DNA of 64,000 nt from Bacteroidales bacterium (GTDB lineage: Bacteria; Bacteroidota; Bacteroidia; Bacteroidales; VadinHA17), in contig JADJLX010000001.1 of the NCBI GenBank assembly GCA_016709865.1, positions 124,001 through 188,000 on the forward strand, written 5' to 3'. Positions within the stretch are counted from its first letter, which is position 1, and each line of letters starts with the position of its first letter. Below are positions 49,708 to 59,611 of the stretch, piece by piece. The position numbers were made by a program, and so were the translations under genes. The notes under the pieces were generated by a model. That model was not told where the DNA came from. It did no database searches and saw nothing but the letters and a program-made list of their open reading frames with translations.

Positions 49708-51114
49708 TTATTCTGTAATAAGGCTTTGGATCCTCTCGATCTGTAATTGCTTATTTACCTCCCGGAGGCTTCGGGCAGTTGCTGTGAAATACTGGTGCCC
49801 TGATATAAATTTCACCTGAATCTTATTCCAGTCATTAAGCGATCCCATCTTGTTCTGCGCTTTAAGCTCCTCATAAAGAGTATTCGAAACCGGGATGAAA
49901 TCACTTCTTCCCAGGTAATCAAGGTCAGAATCGCATATAATATTCTCAAGAAGATTTGTTGGCCTCGGAGGAAGTTTTGTTGCCATTATAATTGAACAGA
50001 TCCTGTCAATCTGTTCGGGTGAATAATTGAATTTTGGTAACATTTCACGTGCCAGTTCCGTACCATAAAATTCATGGTTGTCATATGCAACTGTGTGCCC
50101 GGCATCGTGGAATAGTCCGGCTGTTTTCAGAAGCAGAATCTCTTCATCGGTGCATCCCTCGCCCCAGCCAATGAGTTCAACCTCAGTCACCACATCAACA
50201 GTATGTTTAACATTATGATAATACAGGTAATCAGGCAGTTCCCTTTCCAGTTTATCCAGAATAATCTCCTGAATATCGGTAAACTGAATTAGTCCAAACT
50301 TGATTCTGAATGCATCGTTGGGTAATACACCTTCACCATCGACTGAGAATTCAGCTTTAAGCCCCTTTACCCGGTACATCTGAAGATCTCCTTTGTACTT
50401 AACCGGGAGCTTCCCGAAGTACTCGCAATCAAAGAACTCTTTTACCAGCTCGTATGTCATGACAGAGATCAGGATCATTCCGTTATCTGATACTGCCTCA
50501 ACTCTGCTGGCTGTATTTACCGTATCGCCTTTTATGTCGTAATTTACTTTTTTCTTTCCTGATATGGTTGCGGTAACCGGACCAGTATGAATTCCTATTT
50601 TGAGATCCCAGATGCTCTTATCGCCCCCCCTTTTTTCTGTTTCGTACTTCTTAAGGAAATTCCTCATTTCCATAGCGGCCATTACAACATCAATCGGGTT
50701 AGTAATGTTTTTTACAGGGATACCTCCGGCACACATATAAGTGTCGCCAATAGTCTTGATCTTTTCTATTTTAAACCTTGTAACGATTGAGTCAAATTCA
50801 AAAAGGATCTCATCAAGCTCATCCATAACAGCTGAAGAATCCATTCCTTCAACAAGTTTTGAGAAGCCGTGAATGTCGGCAAATAGAACTGTCGCCATAT
50901 TAAATTTAAGCGATCGTTCTTTTTTATCACCATCACTGAGATCTTTTAATCCTTCCGGAGAGACCTTCTCATAAAGAGCTTTAATTTTTTCATTGTCCCT
51001 TGTAAGCTTTTCATTCAGTTTTTCAAGTTTCTTGATATGTTCTTCAAGTTCCTGGTTCTGTTTGGCAAGCCGGGCAATCCTTTTAACGAGCTCCTCATTA
51101 TTTGTTACTGTCAT
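49708..51114 (-). CDS. Soluble adenylate cyclase fused to an HD phosphodiesterase-like domain
   Basis: 468 residues, no membrane segment. Order: a coiled coil (~1-55), a class III cyclase domain (~70-255) and a C-terminal HD domain (~300-430). The cyclase has LFADIHGFS, EKIKTIGDTYM and YDIKGDTVNTASRVE, so metal, adenine-selecting and transition-state residues are all present. The HD domain has YYHNVKHTVDV, LFHDAGH, NHEFYG and ICDSDLDYLGR, the metal-binding set, with a PDE-like first motif. One protein may thus both make and break a cyclic nucleotide, or the HD part may act on another substrate. It is a paralogue of the protein at 44656-46467. Confidence 0.9.
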   Translation of the reverse strand: MTVTNNEELVKRIARLAKQNQELEEHIKKLEKLNEKLTRDNEKIKALYEKVSPEGLKDLSDGDKKERSLKFNMATVLFADIHGFSKLVEGMDSSAVMDELDEILFEFDSIVTRFKIEKIKTIGDTYMCAGGIPVKNITNPIDVVMAAMEMRNFLKKYETEKRGGDKSIWDLKIGIHTGPVTATISGKKKVNYDIKGDTVNTASRVEAVSDNGMILISVMTYELVKEFFDCEYFGKLPVKYKGDLQMYRVKGLKAEFSVDGEGVLPNDAFRIKFGLIQFTDIQEIILDKLERELPDYLYYHNVKHTVDVVTEVELIGWGEGCTDEEILLLKTAGLFHDAGHTVAYDNHEFYGTELAREMLPKFNYSPEQIDRICSIIMATKLPPRPTNLLENIICDSDLDYLGRSDFIPVSNTLYEELKAQNKMGSLNDWNKIQVKFISGHQYFTATARSLREVNKQLQIERIQSLITE

Positions 51115-51175
51115 AGTACAGTTGAATGATCAGTAAATATAATAATTTTATATTTGAAAATTTACGCAGTTTATC

Positions 51176-51901
51176 ATGCTTGAGAAAACACGGGGAATAG
51201 TACTTCATCAGATTAAATACACCGACTCTGGTATTGTCGCACAGCTCTATACAAGAAATTTTGGCAGACAATCATTCCTTATCAGAGGGATGAGAAATAA
51301 GAAAGCAGGAAAGCATAATATTTTATTTCAGCCTCTTTTTATCCTCGAAATTGAGATGCAGTATAAATCGTCACGCGAGATGCAGGCAATGAAAGAGTTC
51401 TCTGTTGCCTTCACTCCGTATAACATACATTCCAATATTAAAAAAAGTGTTGTGGCAATTTTTCTTGGAGAAGTACTTACATCAGTATTAAAAGAAGAGA
51501 GCCCGCATGAGGAGATGTTCGACTTTATAGAGGAATCAATTATATATTTTGACAAAAGCAGTGAGGGTTATGCAAATTTCCATATTGCCTTTCTTGCCGG
51601 ACTAAGCAGCTATCTGGGGTTTGAGCCGTCCCTTCGGTCAGGTATTGATGATCAGTATTTTGATCTGAAAAACGGTGCTTTTGTTCCTGTTCCGCCAATA
51701 CATGGTTTTTATGCAAGCAATGAAGTATCTGATATCCTGGCTGGTTTTTTCTCTTCCTCGTACGAAGAATGTGACTCCATATCACTAACCGGACTACTTC
51801 GTAATGAAGTGCTTGAGACGCTGGTAAAGTACTACTCAATGCATTTGCCCGGTCTGAGAAAAATAAAATCTCTTGAAGTGCTTAAAGAGGTTTTCAGTTA
51901 A
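51176..51901 (+). CDS. recO: DNA repair protein RecO
   Basis: 241 residues. RecO helps RecR load RecA onto gapped DNA. The N-terminal OB fold (EKTRGIVLHQIKYTDSGIVAQLYTRNFGRQSFLIRG) and the helical C-terminus are typical; the zinc-finger cysteines of some RecO proteins are absent, as is common in Bacteroidetes. It is divergent from the cyclase-HD gene. TATATTTG at 51149-51156 may be its -7 box, without a well-spaced TTG. Confidence 0.93.
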   Translation: MLEKTRGIVLHQIKYTDSGIVAQLYTRNFGRQSFLIRGMRNKKAGKHNILFQPLFILEIEMQYKSSREMQAMKEFSVAFTPYNIHSNIKKSVVAIFLGEVLTSVLKEESPHEEMFDFIEESIIYFDKSSEGYANFHIAFLAGLSSYLGFEPSLRSGIDDQYFDLKNGAFVPVPPIHGFYASNEVSDILAGFFSSSYEECDSISLTGLLRNEVLETLVKYYSMHLPGLRKIKSLEVLKEVFS

Positions 51902-51958
51902 TTTCACACAGAATCCATAAAGTATTTTTTCTATCTTTAATGATCAAAGAAAAATATA

Positions 51959-53473
51959 ATGTCGATCATTCCCTCTATTGTTAACTGGCTGAATAAAAAG
52001 CGTATAGATCAAATAGAGCTGTTTAAGAAATATCCTGTTGAGACCCAACAGGAGGCATTGTACAAGCTTCTTGCCAGAGCAGCTTCAACAGAATGGGGGA
52101 AAAAGTATAATTATTCATCAATAACATCGGTCAGAGATTACCAGTCTAGATTTCCTGTGCAGACATATGAAGATCTGATACCCTATGTTGAAAGACTGCG
52201 CAAAGGAGAGAACAATCTTCTCTGGCCAGGTGAAATAAAATGGTTTGCAAAATCTTCGGGTACCACGTCTTCAAAAAGCAAATTCATTCCAATGAGTGCC
52301 GAGGCTCTTGAGGATTGCCATTACAGAGCCGGCAAGGATATTCTCATTATCTATACAATGCAGTATCCTGATACTAAGATATTTTCAGGAAAGAGTCTTA
52401 CACTTGGAGGCAGTCACCGTATTAATCAGTTTAACAGTGATTCCCTGTACGGCGACCTTTCTGCTATACTTATTGAAAATGCTCCTTTCTGGGTTGAAAT
52501 CATCAGAACTCCTAAACAAAGGATTGCTCTTCTCGAGGACTTTGAAGAGAAGCTTGACCTGATAACAAAATCATGTGTAAATGAAAATGTTACAAACATA
52601 TCAGGTGTTCCCTCATGGTACCTCGTCTTAATCAAACAGATTCTTGCCTATACAGGAAAATCAAACCTGCTTGATATATGGCCCGATCTTGAAGTATTTT
52701 TCCATGGAGGAATCAGCTTCACCCCTTACAGGGAACAATATCAGAAACTTATTCCTGGAGACCAGATGAGGTATATGGAAACATATAATGCTTCGGAGGG
52801 ATTTTTCGGAATCCAGGATGACCCGGAGAAGAGCGATATGCTTCTTATGCTCGACTATGGAATATTTTATGAGTTTATACCTGCTGATAAAGTAACCTTC
52901 TCATCTCCACCTGTTTATTCATTGGGTGATGTGGAAACAGGGGTAAACTACGCTATAATTATATCTACCAATGGCGGGTTATGGAGATATATGATGGGCG
53001 ATACAGTTGTCTTTACATGCCTTAATCCTTTCAGGTTCAGGATATCAGGCAGAACAAAACAGTTTATAAACGTGTTCGGAGAAGAGGTAATAGTTGACAA
53101 TGCAGATAAGGCTCTTGACTTAGCCTGCAAAGCTACAGGCGCACTTATATCTGAATATTCGGCAGGACCTGTATTCATGAATGCCTCATCAAAAGGGTCC
53201 CATGAATGGATAATTGAATTTGAAAAAGAACCTGCTGATCTGGCCTTTTTTGCTGAATGTCTTGACAGGTCTCTTCAGTCTGTAAATTCAGATTACGAGG
53301 CAAAAAGGCATAAGGACCTCAATCTTGTTATGCCTTTAGTAAAATCAGTACCAGGAGGAACTTTCAGCAAATGGCTGAAGGCTAAAAACAAGCTTGGAGG
53401 ACAGAACAAGGTACCCCGTCTATCAAATACACGTGAGTATATTGAAGATTTATGTAATATTTCTCAACTTTAG
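51959..53473 (+). CDS. GH3-family (auxin-responsive promoter) protein
   Basis: 504 residues, the usual length for bacterial GH3 proteins. These belong to the ANL adenylating superfamily, like plant GH3 acyl-amido synthetases. Seen here are WFAKSSGTTSSKSKFIPMS (phosphate-binding loop), YNASEGFFGIQDDP (motif around the adenylate) and ISGRTKQFINVFGEEV (hinge). Plant members join amino acids to jasmonate or auxin; the bacterial substrate is unknown. It follows recO by 57 nt on the same strand. Confidence 0.93.
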   Translation: MSIIPSIVNWLNKKRIDQIELFKKYPVETQQEALYKLLARAASTEWGKKYNYSSITSVRDYQSRFPVQTYEDLIPYVERLRKGENNLLWPGEIKWFAKSSGTTSSKSKFIPMSAEALEDCHYRAGKDILIIYTMQYPDTKIFSGKSLTLGGSHRINQFNSDSLYGDLSAILIENAPFWVEIIRTPKQRIALLEDFEEKLDLITKSCVNENVTNISGVPSWYLVLIKQILAYTGKSNLLDIWPDLEVFFHGGISFTPYREQYQKLIPGDQMRYMETYNASEGFFGIQDDPEKSDMLLMLDYGIFYEFIPADKVTFSSPPVYSLGDVETGVNYAIIISTNGGLWRYMMGDTVVFTCLNPFRFRISGRTKQFINVFGEEVIVDNADKALDLACKATGALISEYSAGPVFMNASSKGSHEWIIEFEKEPADLAFFAECLDRSLQSVNSDYEAKRHKDLNLVMPLVKSVPGGTFSKWLKAKNKLGGQNKVPRLSNTREYIEDLCNISQL

Positions 53474-53546
53474 TCACTTTAGGCATTTTAGGCACTCAGG
53501 GCACTTTTTTTTTACTAATTTTATATTCTGATTAAATTATTGAATT

Positions 53547-54161
53547 ATGCATATAGCTATCGCAGGAAATATCGGATCGGGAAAAACAACTCTTGCCGGA
53601 CTTCTGGCAAAACAATACGGGTGGATGGCTCATTATGAGGATGTTGATGACAATCCATACCTTAACGACTTTTATGAAGACATGCAGCGATGGTCGTTTA
53701 ATCTTCAGATCTATTTTCTCAATTCACGCTTCAGCCAGATACTTGAAATAAGAAAATCTGATAAGACAATTATTCAGGACAGAACCATATACGAAGATGC
53801 CTATATTTTCGCTCCCAACCTTCATTCGATGGGTTTAATGTCGACTCGTGATTTTGACAATTACTCCACCCTCTTTAAGATGATGAGTTCGCTGGTTAAA
53901 CCACCCGATTTACTCCTTTACCTGAGGGCATCTGTGCCAACACTTGTGAACCAGATCCAGAAAAGAGGAAGAGAATATGAGAGTTCTATACGTATCGACT
54001 ACCTTAAAAGGCTTAATGAGAGATATGAAGCCTGGATGGAAACATATAATCTTGGAAAGGTACTGATCATAGAGGCTGACCATTATAACTTCCCTAATAA
54101 CAATGCCCATCTCAGCGAAGTTATAGACAAAATCAATGCTGAGCTGCATGGTCTGTTTTAA
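53547..54161 (+). CDS. Deoxynucleoside kinase
   Basis: 204 residues. GNIGSGKTTLAGLLA is the P-loop, and YEDVDDNPYLNDFYEDMQRWSFNLQIYFL and QDRTIYEDAYIF are signatures of the dNK/dGK-dAK family, followed by LLLYLRASVPTLVNQIQKRGRE (lid region). It phosphorylates deoxyribonucleosides for salvage; which base it prefers is not clear from sequence. The 73-nt gap before it shows no clear promoter. Confidence 0.94.
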   Translation: MHIAIAGNIGSGKTTLAGLLAKQYGWMAHYEDVDDNPYLNDFYEDMQRWSFNLQIYFLNSRFSQILEIRKSDKTIIQDRTIYEDAYIFAPNLHSMGLMSTRDFDNYSTLFKMMSSLVKPPDLLLYLRASVPTLVNQIQKRGREYESSIRIDYLKRLNERYEAWMETYNLGKVLIIEADHYNFPNNNAHLSEVIDKINAELHGLF

Positions 54162-54259
54162 AAATATTTGAATTTTTGCAATCTGTTTTCTAATTTTACT
54201 GTTCATCAGGCTGCAATACTGATGTCTGTAAATTTTATTTACGTACTAAACTGTTATTT

Positions 54260-57076
54260 ATGAAAACTATTAAATCTTTATTGATCCTTTTTGTTGTTGT
54301 ATTGCTATCTGCCGGGACATACGGTCAGACTGACCTTAACAAACAGGCACCCATTGACCCTCTAATAAAGACCGGGAAACTTAGTAACGGGCTTACTTAT
54401 TTTATCCGCAATAATAAAGAACCGGAAAAGAGGGCAAGCTTCTATATCATCCAGAATGTAGGTGCAATACTTGAAAATGATGATCAGAATGGTCTCGCAC
54501 ATTTTCTGGAACATATGGCGTTTAATGGTACAACTCATTTCCCGGGAAAAGGTATTATCAGCGGACTTGAAAAGCATGGTGTCTCATTTGGAAGGAATAT
54601 AAATGCCTATACTGGGTTTGATGAAACAGTATATAACCTAACAAATGTTCCGGTAGAAGTCCCCGGACTTGTTGACTCATGTCTGTTGATTCTTAACGAC
54701 TGGTCACATTATTTAACCCTTTCTGAAAAAGAGATTGACCTGGAACGCGGAGTTATCAGTGAAGAATACCGAACTTCTAAAACTGCAAGCAGAAGAATGA
54801 TATTTGATGTGATTCCTGTAATTTATAAAGGAACGAAATACGCCGAAAGAGATATTATCGGAAGTCTGGATGTTATTAAAAACTTTTCATATAACACTTT
54901 ACGTGATTATTATAAAAAATGGTATCGTCCCGACCTTCAGGCCATTGCTATCGTTGGAGATATAAACGTTGAAGAAGTTGAGAAGAGCATTAAGACAATT
55001 TTCAGCACAATTCCCCCCGCAGAAAACCCTGCCCCCCGTAATATGATTGAAGTGCCATATCATAAAGAAACTTATTATGTGCTTGCTGCTGATAAGGAAG
55101 CTCCGCAAACTTCGGTTGAAGTACTTGTGCTGCATAAGGCAGTGCCTCCGGCTGAGAAAAATCAGAAATATATTCGCGACAGTCATGTTATTTCTCTTAT
55201 GAATTCAATGATCAATACAAGGGTGAACGAACTCCTGCAGAAAGAAAATCCGCCCTTTGTTTCAGGTTCAGTTTCTTTCGGAGGACATTATGCTAGAGGT
55301 TATGATGCATTATCTATCGACGCTACTGCCCGTCAGAATGAGGAAGCCATTGCCCTGGAGGGAATCTATACAGAAGCAGAAAGAGCTAAACGATTCGGAT
55401 TCACAAAAGGTGAGCTAACCCGCGCAAAAGCAAGGATGCTGTCTGATTTCGAGAACAGATTCAAACAGAAGGACAAAATAGACAATGACACTTATGTCTC
55501 CGGCATACAGAACTATTTCTTAACCGGGGAGCCTCTTACCTCAATGGATTTCGATTATGAATTTCTGAAACAGGTTATTGAAGGAATAACAGTTGAAGAG
55601 ATCTCTGCACGCTTTAAAGAACTGATGATAGATGAGAACAGGACTATCATTGTACAAGGTCTTGAAGGTGAAGGTGTTAAACATTTAACAGAACAGGAGG
55701 CTCTGGATATTCTTGCCAAAGTTAAAAACGCACAACTTTCACCATATGAGGAAAAAACTCTCTCTGAATCTTTAATAAATGAAGAACTCAAAGGATCCAA
55801 AATAGTTAATACAGTACTTCTTCCACAGTTTGACGCAGTAGAATGGACTCTCTCCAATAATACAAAGGTGATCTTCAAAAAGGCAGATTATGAAAAGGAT
55901 AATATTTTACTTTCTGCATTCAGTTTCGGAGGAATGTCAAAACTTGATAATAACCTGGTTCTTCCGGCCAATCTCCTTTCAGCTATACTGCCGATGTACG
56001 GGACAGGCGATTATGACAATGTTACATTGCAGAAAATGCTTGCCGGCAAGAAAGCAAACGTAAGTGTTGGCATGTCGGAAACAGTTGAATCACTCAGCGG
56101 GACCTGTACTCCAAAAGACTTTGAAACGATGATGCAGCTTCTTTACCTTCGGATAGCTAAACCACGTTTCGATAAGGTTGCCCATGATGCAGTAATCGGA
56201 AGATTTGCAGGCATGATAGGGAATATGGAAAAAGATCCCAATAAGATCAAGAGCGATAGCATTTCGATGATTACAACCGGATACAATCCCAGAACTCCCA
56301 TCCTCTCAAAAGAGACAATTGGGAAAATCACTCTCGAAGATATTCAGAAATTATATACCGACAGATATAACAATGCGGATGAATTCACATTCTTCATAGT
56401 CGGGAACATTGAAAAAGAAGCAGTAATACCGATGGTGGAAAAGTATATTGGATCTCTTCCTTCAACCGGAAGAAAAGAAACATGGATAGACAGAAAGATT
56501 GAGCAGCCGGATGGAAAAATAATAAAAGAAATTGCAATGCCTCTGACAATCCCAAAATCCACAGTTTACCTTTCATTTGCTCAGGAGATGAAATATACTC
56601 CCTATAATTATTTGGGCCTTGAAGTACTAAAAGGTATTCTCGATTTGGTTTATACTGAAAAAGTAAGAGAAGATGAAGGCGGAACATATGGTGTTGGTGT
56701 ATCTCTGGCTACACAGAAAAGACCAACCGAGCTGGCAGAAGGTATGATAACATTCGATTGTGACCCTGCCAGGGCTAATGACTTAAAAGCTATCATTTAT
56801 CGCGAGATTGATAATATTGTTAAAAATGGTCCGAGTCAGGAGAATCTCGACAAAGCAGTAAGCAATCTGTTAAAGACTAGGGAAGAGAACAAAATGCATA
56901 ACTCCTACTGGCTAACTGTCTTAAGCAGGTATTACAGCTTCGGCATCAACTCTAACGATCCGGCAAACTATGAAAACATTTTAAAATCATTCACAGTAAA
57001 AGATATCAAAAAGATTTCCGGTCTAATGTTCAAAAAGGCCGATGTTGTTGACCTGATATTCAAACCGGTTCAATAA
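54260..57076 (+). CDS. M16-family zinc metallopeptidase (PqqL/insulinase type)
   Basis: 938 residues with a signal peptide (IKSLLILFVVVLLSAGTYGQ). The inverted zinc motif HFLEH is near residue 83, with the third ligand likely in LERGVISEE ~75 residues later. Two M16 halves follow: the active half (to ~250) and later inactive ones, with a second homology start at VEWTLSNNTKVIFKKADYEKDNILL near residue 535. It probably degrades peptides in the periplasm or at the outer membrane. The downstream gap holds two palindromes. Confidence 0.93.
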   Translation: MKTIKSLLILFVVVLLSAGTYGQTDLNKQAPIDPLIKTGKLSNGLTYFIRNNKEPEKRASFYIIQNVGAILENDDQNGLAHFLEHMAFNGTTHFPGKGIISGLEKHGVSFGRNINAYTGFDETVYNLTNVPVEVPGLVDSCLLILNDWSHYLTLSEKEIDLERGVISEEYRTSKTASRRMIFDVIPVIYKGTKYAERDIIGSLDVIKNFSYNTLRDYYKKWYRPDLQAIAIVGDINVEEVEKSIKTIFSTIPPAENPAPRNMIEVPYHKETYYVLAADKEAPQTSVEVLVLHKAVPPAEKNQKYIRDSHVISLMNSMINTRVNELLQKENPPFVSGSVSFGGHYARGYDALSIDATARQNEEAIALEGIYTEAERAKRFGFTKGELTRAKARMLSDFENRFKQKDKIDNDTYVSGIQNYFLTGEPLTSMDFDYEFLKQVIEGITVEEISARFKELMIDENRTIIVQGLEGEGVKHLTEQEALDILAKVKNAQLSPYEEKTLSESLINEELKGSKIVNTVLLPQFDAVEWTLSNNTKVIFKKADYEKDNILLSAFSFGGMSKLDNNLVLPANLLSAILPMYGTGDYDNVTLQKMLAGKKANVSVGMSETVESLSGTCTPKDFETMMQLLYLRIAKPRFDKVAHDAVIGRFAGMIGNMEKDPNKIKSDSISMITTGYNPRTPILSKETIGKITLEDIQKLYTDRYNNADEFTFFIVGNIEKEAVIPMVEKYIGSLPSTGRKETWIDRKIEQPDGKIIKEIAMPLTIPKSTVYLSFAQEMKYTPYNYLGLEVLKGILDLVYTEKVREDEGGTYGVGVSLATQKRPTELAEGMITFDCDPARANDLKAIIYREIDNIVKNGPSQENLDKAVSNLLKTREENKMHNSYWLTVLSRYYSFGINSNDPANYENILKSFTVKDIKKISGLMFKKADVVDLIFKPVQ

Positions 57077-57086
57077 TAATGTTGTA

Positions 57087-57140
57087 CATGGTCGCGACCA
57101 TGGTTTTATGTAGGGAAGGGTCGTGACCCTTCCTTACATA
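57087..57140. repeat. Paired GGTCGCGACC-type palindromes
   Basis: CATGGTCGCGACCATG at 57087-57102 is a perfect palindrome. Right after it, 57107-57140 is a near-perfect 34-nt inverted repeat built on TAGGGAAGGGTC and GACCCTTCCTTACA. Related to the palindrome at 58561-58588 on the other side of the oxidoreductase gene. It may also end transcription of the M16 gene. Confidence 0.7.
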
Positions 57141-57250
57141 ATAATATCAATAGCAATTCTGAATTTTAAATATTTTTAAGAGGCCCGCGTTTATACATTT
57201 TAAAATTATGTATTACCTTGCCATTCTTATTAATAAAAATAATAAATACC

Positions 57251-58558
57251 ATGAGTTCTTCACGCAGAGATTTTATTAAAACTGCATCAGTTGTTGCGGC
57301 TGGCAGTGTTATTTCACTCGACGCACTATCAAAAGCCAGACTTGGCATTTCCGCAAACGATAAAATACAGGTTGGTCTTATAGGAGCTAGGAGTCAGGGT
57401 TTTGCTGACCTTGTCTCTTTACTCAAAAACCCTGAAGTAGAGTGCGTTGCTCTATGCGATATAGATAAAAATATTCTTACAAACCAGACTGATGCCCTGA
57501 TTAAGCTGGGTTTCCCTCAGCCAAAGCTTTATGTTGATTACCGTAAAATGCTCGAGAACAAAGATATTGACCTTGTTATTATAGGAACTCCCGACCATTG
57601 GCATTGTCTTCAGTTCGTTGATTCGCTTGCAGCCGGAAAACATGTTTATGTTGAAAAACCTATTGGTAATTCCATTGCCGAAATCAATATAATGCACAAA
57701 GCTGTCCAGAAATATGGTAAAATTGTACAGGTAGGACAGTGGCAGAGAAGCCAGCCTCACTTTGTGGATGCTATAAATTATGTAAAATCAGGAAAGCTTG
57801 GACGCATCCGTACCTGCAAGGCATGGTCGTATGTCGACTGGAAAGGGGCTGTACCAAAAGTTGCGGATTCAGCTGTTCCGGAAGGTGTAGACTATAATCT
57901 GTGGCTAGGTCCGGCACCAAAAATCCCGTTTAATCTCAATCGCTTCCATTTTACCTGGAGATGGTTCTGGGAATATGGCAACGGGCTCATGACCGACTGG
58001 GGTGTACACTTAATTGATTATATACTTTATGGAATGGGTAAGAGTATTCCGGAGTCTGTTATGGCTATCGGAGGAAAGTATGCATTCCCTGATGATGCCA
58101 TGGTAACTCCGGATACAATGACAGCCGTATATGATTTCAAAGATTTCACAATGATCTGGGAACATACAATTGGTATCGGTTTGGGTAACTGGTCAAGACC
58201 TCACGGAATGTCATATATCGGAGAGAACGGAACCCTGATTCTCGATCGTAAGGGATGGGAAGTAGTACCGGAGAAGACCAGGATCGAAGCTGTTCCTGTG
58301 CAGAAAAATGTTGGAGTTGGACTCGACATACATACTAAAAACTGGCTCGACTGTATAAAAAACAATACACCCCAGAAACTTAATGCCGGAATTGAAATCG
58401 GAAGGAGAGTTGCCCTGGTTGCTCAAATGGGGAATGTCGCTTACCGTACCGGAGAGAAAGTATACTGGGATGATACAAAGCAATCTTTCAAGACTGAAAC
58501 TGCAAACAAACTTATAACACCTGTATACAATAACGGGTATAAATTACCAAAACTATAA
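57251..58558 (+). CDS. Tat-exported Gfo/Idh/MocA-family oxidoreductase
   Basis: About 435 residues. The ATG at 57251 gives SSSRRDFIKTASVVAAGSV, a twin-arginine signal. The NAD(P)-binding domain (KIQVGLIGARSQGFADLV) and the EKP motif (VYVEKPIG) are family signatures, with the C-terminal domain in TWRWFWEYGNGLMTDWGVHLID. Bacteroidetes have many such exported sugar oxidoreductases whose bound NAD is folded in the cytoplasm, which explains the Tat signal. The substrate is unknown. An in-frame ATG 33 nt upstream is less likely. Confidence 0.93.
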   Translation: MSSSRRDFIKTASVVAAGSVISLDALSKARLGISANDKIQVGLIGARSQGFADLVSLLKNPEVECVALCDIDKNILTNQTDALIKLGFPQPKLYVDYRKMLENKDIDLVIIGTPDHWHCLQFVDSLAAGKHVYVEKPIGNSIAEINIMHKAVQKYGKIVQVGQWQRSQPHFVDAINYVKSGKLGRIRTCKAWSYVDWKGAVPKVADSAVPEGVDYNLWLGPAPKIPFNLNRFHFTWRWFWEYGNGLMTDWGVHLIDYILYGMGKSIPESVMAIGGKYAFPDDAMVTPDTMTAVYDFKDFTMIWEHTIGIGLGNWSRPHGMSYIGENGTLILDRKGWEVVPEKTRIEAVPVQKNVGVGLDIHTKNWLDCIKNNTPQKLNAGIEIGRRVALVAQMGNVAYRTGEKVYWDDTKQSFKTETANKLITPVYNNGYKLPKL

Positions 58559-58560
58559 TT

Positions 58561-58588
58561 GTAAGGAATGGTCGCGACCATTCCTTAC
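58561..58588. terminator. 28-nt perfect palindrome between convergent genes
   Basis: The sequence is a perfect palindrome centred on GGTCGCGACC with GTAAGGAAT/ATTCCTTAC arms. It begins two bases after the oxidoreductase stop and lies 23 nt before the end of the convergent PfkB kinase gene. It could terminate both, though no T run follows. It matches the palindromes at 57087-57140 in core and flanks. Confidence 0.55.
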
Positions 58589-58610
58589 ATAACAACGAAA
58601 TCATTCCGGA

Positions 58611-59588
58611 TTATTCAATTTCTGCTACAGCTGCTGTAATAATTTTCCATTTATTGTGGTCCATTCTTGCACCAACAATTTCTATTACATGTCCAGCCAA
58701 AAGAGATCCATACTGACCGCATACCTCAAGATTTTTACCACTGGAATATCCATACAGGAATCCTGATGCATAGAGATCACCTGCACCCGTTGTATCCTTA
58801 AGTGAGACCTGTGCTGTTCCAATTTTAATGATTTCCTCGCCTCTTTTTACCCACGATCCTTCACTGCCCACTTTAACTACTGCAATTTCACACATCTGTG
58901 AAAGGTTTAACAGAGCTTCTTCCGGAGATAACCCGGTGAATGACTTCGCCTCCTCCTCATTGGCAAAAACAATGTCTACATATTTTTCAACAATCTCTCT
59001 AAAATCAGAAAGCATTGCATCAACAACATTAAAGCTGGCAAGATCAAGGGCTATTTTCATGTTATTCTGTTTTGCCATCTGACAGGCAGTCTCTACAAGT
59101 AGTTTATTAAGAATCAGATAACCCTCCAGATAAAGTATGTCATACCCCTTAAAATATTCAGATTTCAGATCATTTGCACTGAGTTCAACTGCAGCTCCCA
59201 GATGAGTTGCAAATGTTCTTTCAGAGTCAGGAGAGATCATAGCAATTGCTGTTCCGGTAACTGTATCACGCCTGATAAGCATAGTATTTATGCCCGCATA
59301 TTTCATATCCTTCTCAAAAAAATCACCTGTTTCATCTTTCCCGATTGATCCTATGAAACCAGTTTTTGCACCCAACATTGCTAATCCGTGTATTGTGTTT
59401 GCTGCTGATCCGCCAGATGTCATAATTCTGTTAAAGTTAACTGTTTCAGACTTTACCAATTTGGATTTGGTCTCATCGACAAGCTGCATGCTGCCTTTTG
59501 GCAACTCAAACTTCGATAGAATTGAATCATCATTTACCATGGTCATTACGTCGACCAATGCATTACCAATACCAAGGATTTTTTTCAT
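58611..59588 (-). CDS. PfkB-family kinase, adenosine-kinase-like
   Basis: About 325 residues. KKILGIGNALVDVM at the start, TSGGSAANTIHGLAMLG, and the C-terminal DTTGAGDLYASGFLYG with the catalytic aspartate are PfkB signatures. The closest recalled matches in Bacteroidetes are annotated as adenosine kinase; ribokinase-type activity cannot be excluded. I chose the ATG at 59588 over an in-frame TTG at 59606. A -7-like word (TATCTTTG on the minus strand, 59611-59604) lies just upstream, next to the divergent tRNA promoter. Confidence 0.92.
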   Translation of the reverse strand: MKKILGIGNALVDVMTMVNDDSILSKFELPKGSMQLVDETKSKLVKSETVNFNRIMTSGGSAANTIHGLAMLGAKTGFIGSIGKDETGDFFEKDMKYAGINTMLIRRDTVTGTAIAMISPDSERTFATHLGAAVELSANDLKSEYFKGYDILYLEGYLILNKLLVETACQMAKQNNMKIALDLASFNVVDAMLSDFREIVEKYVDIVFANEEEAKSFTGLSPEEALLNLSQMCEIAVVKVGSEGSWVKRGEEIIKIGTAQVSLKDTTGAGDLYASGFLYGYSSGKNLEVCGQYGSLLAGHVIEIVGARMDHNKWKIITAAVAEIE

Positions 59589-59611
59589 TTTAAAAATTTT
59601 TGTCAAAGATA

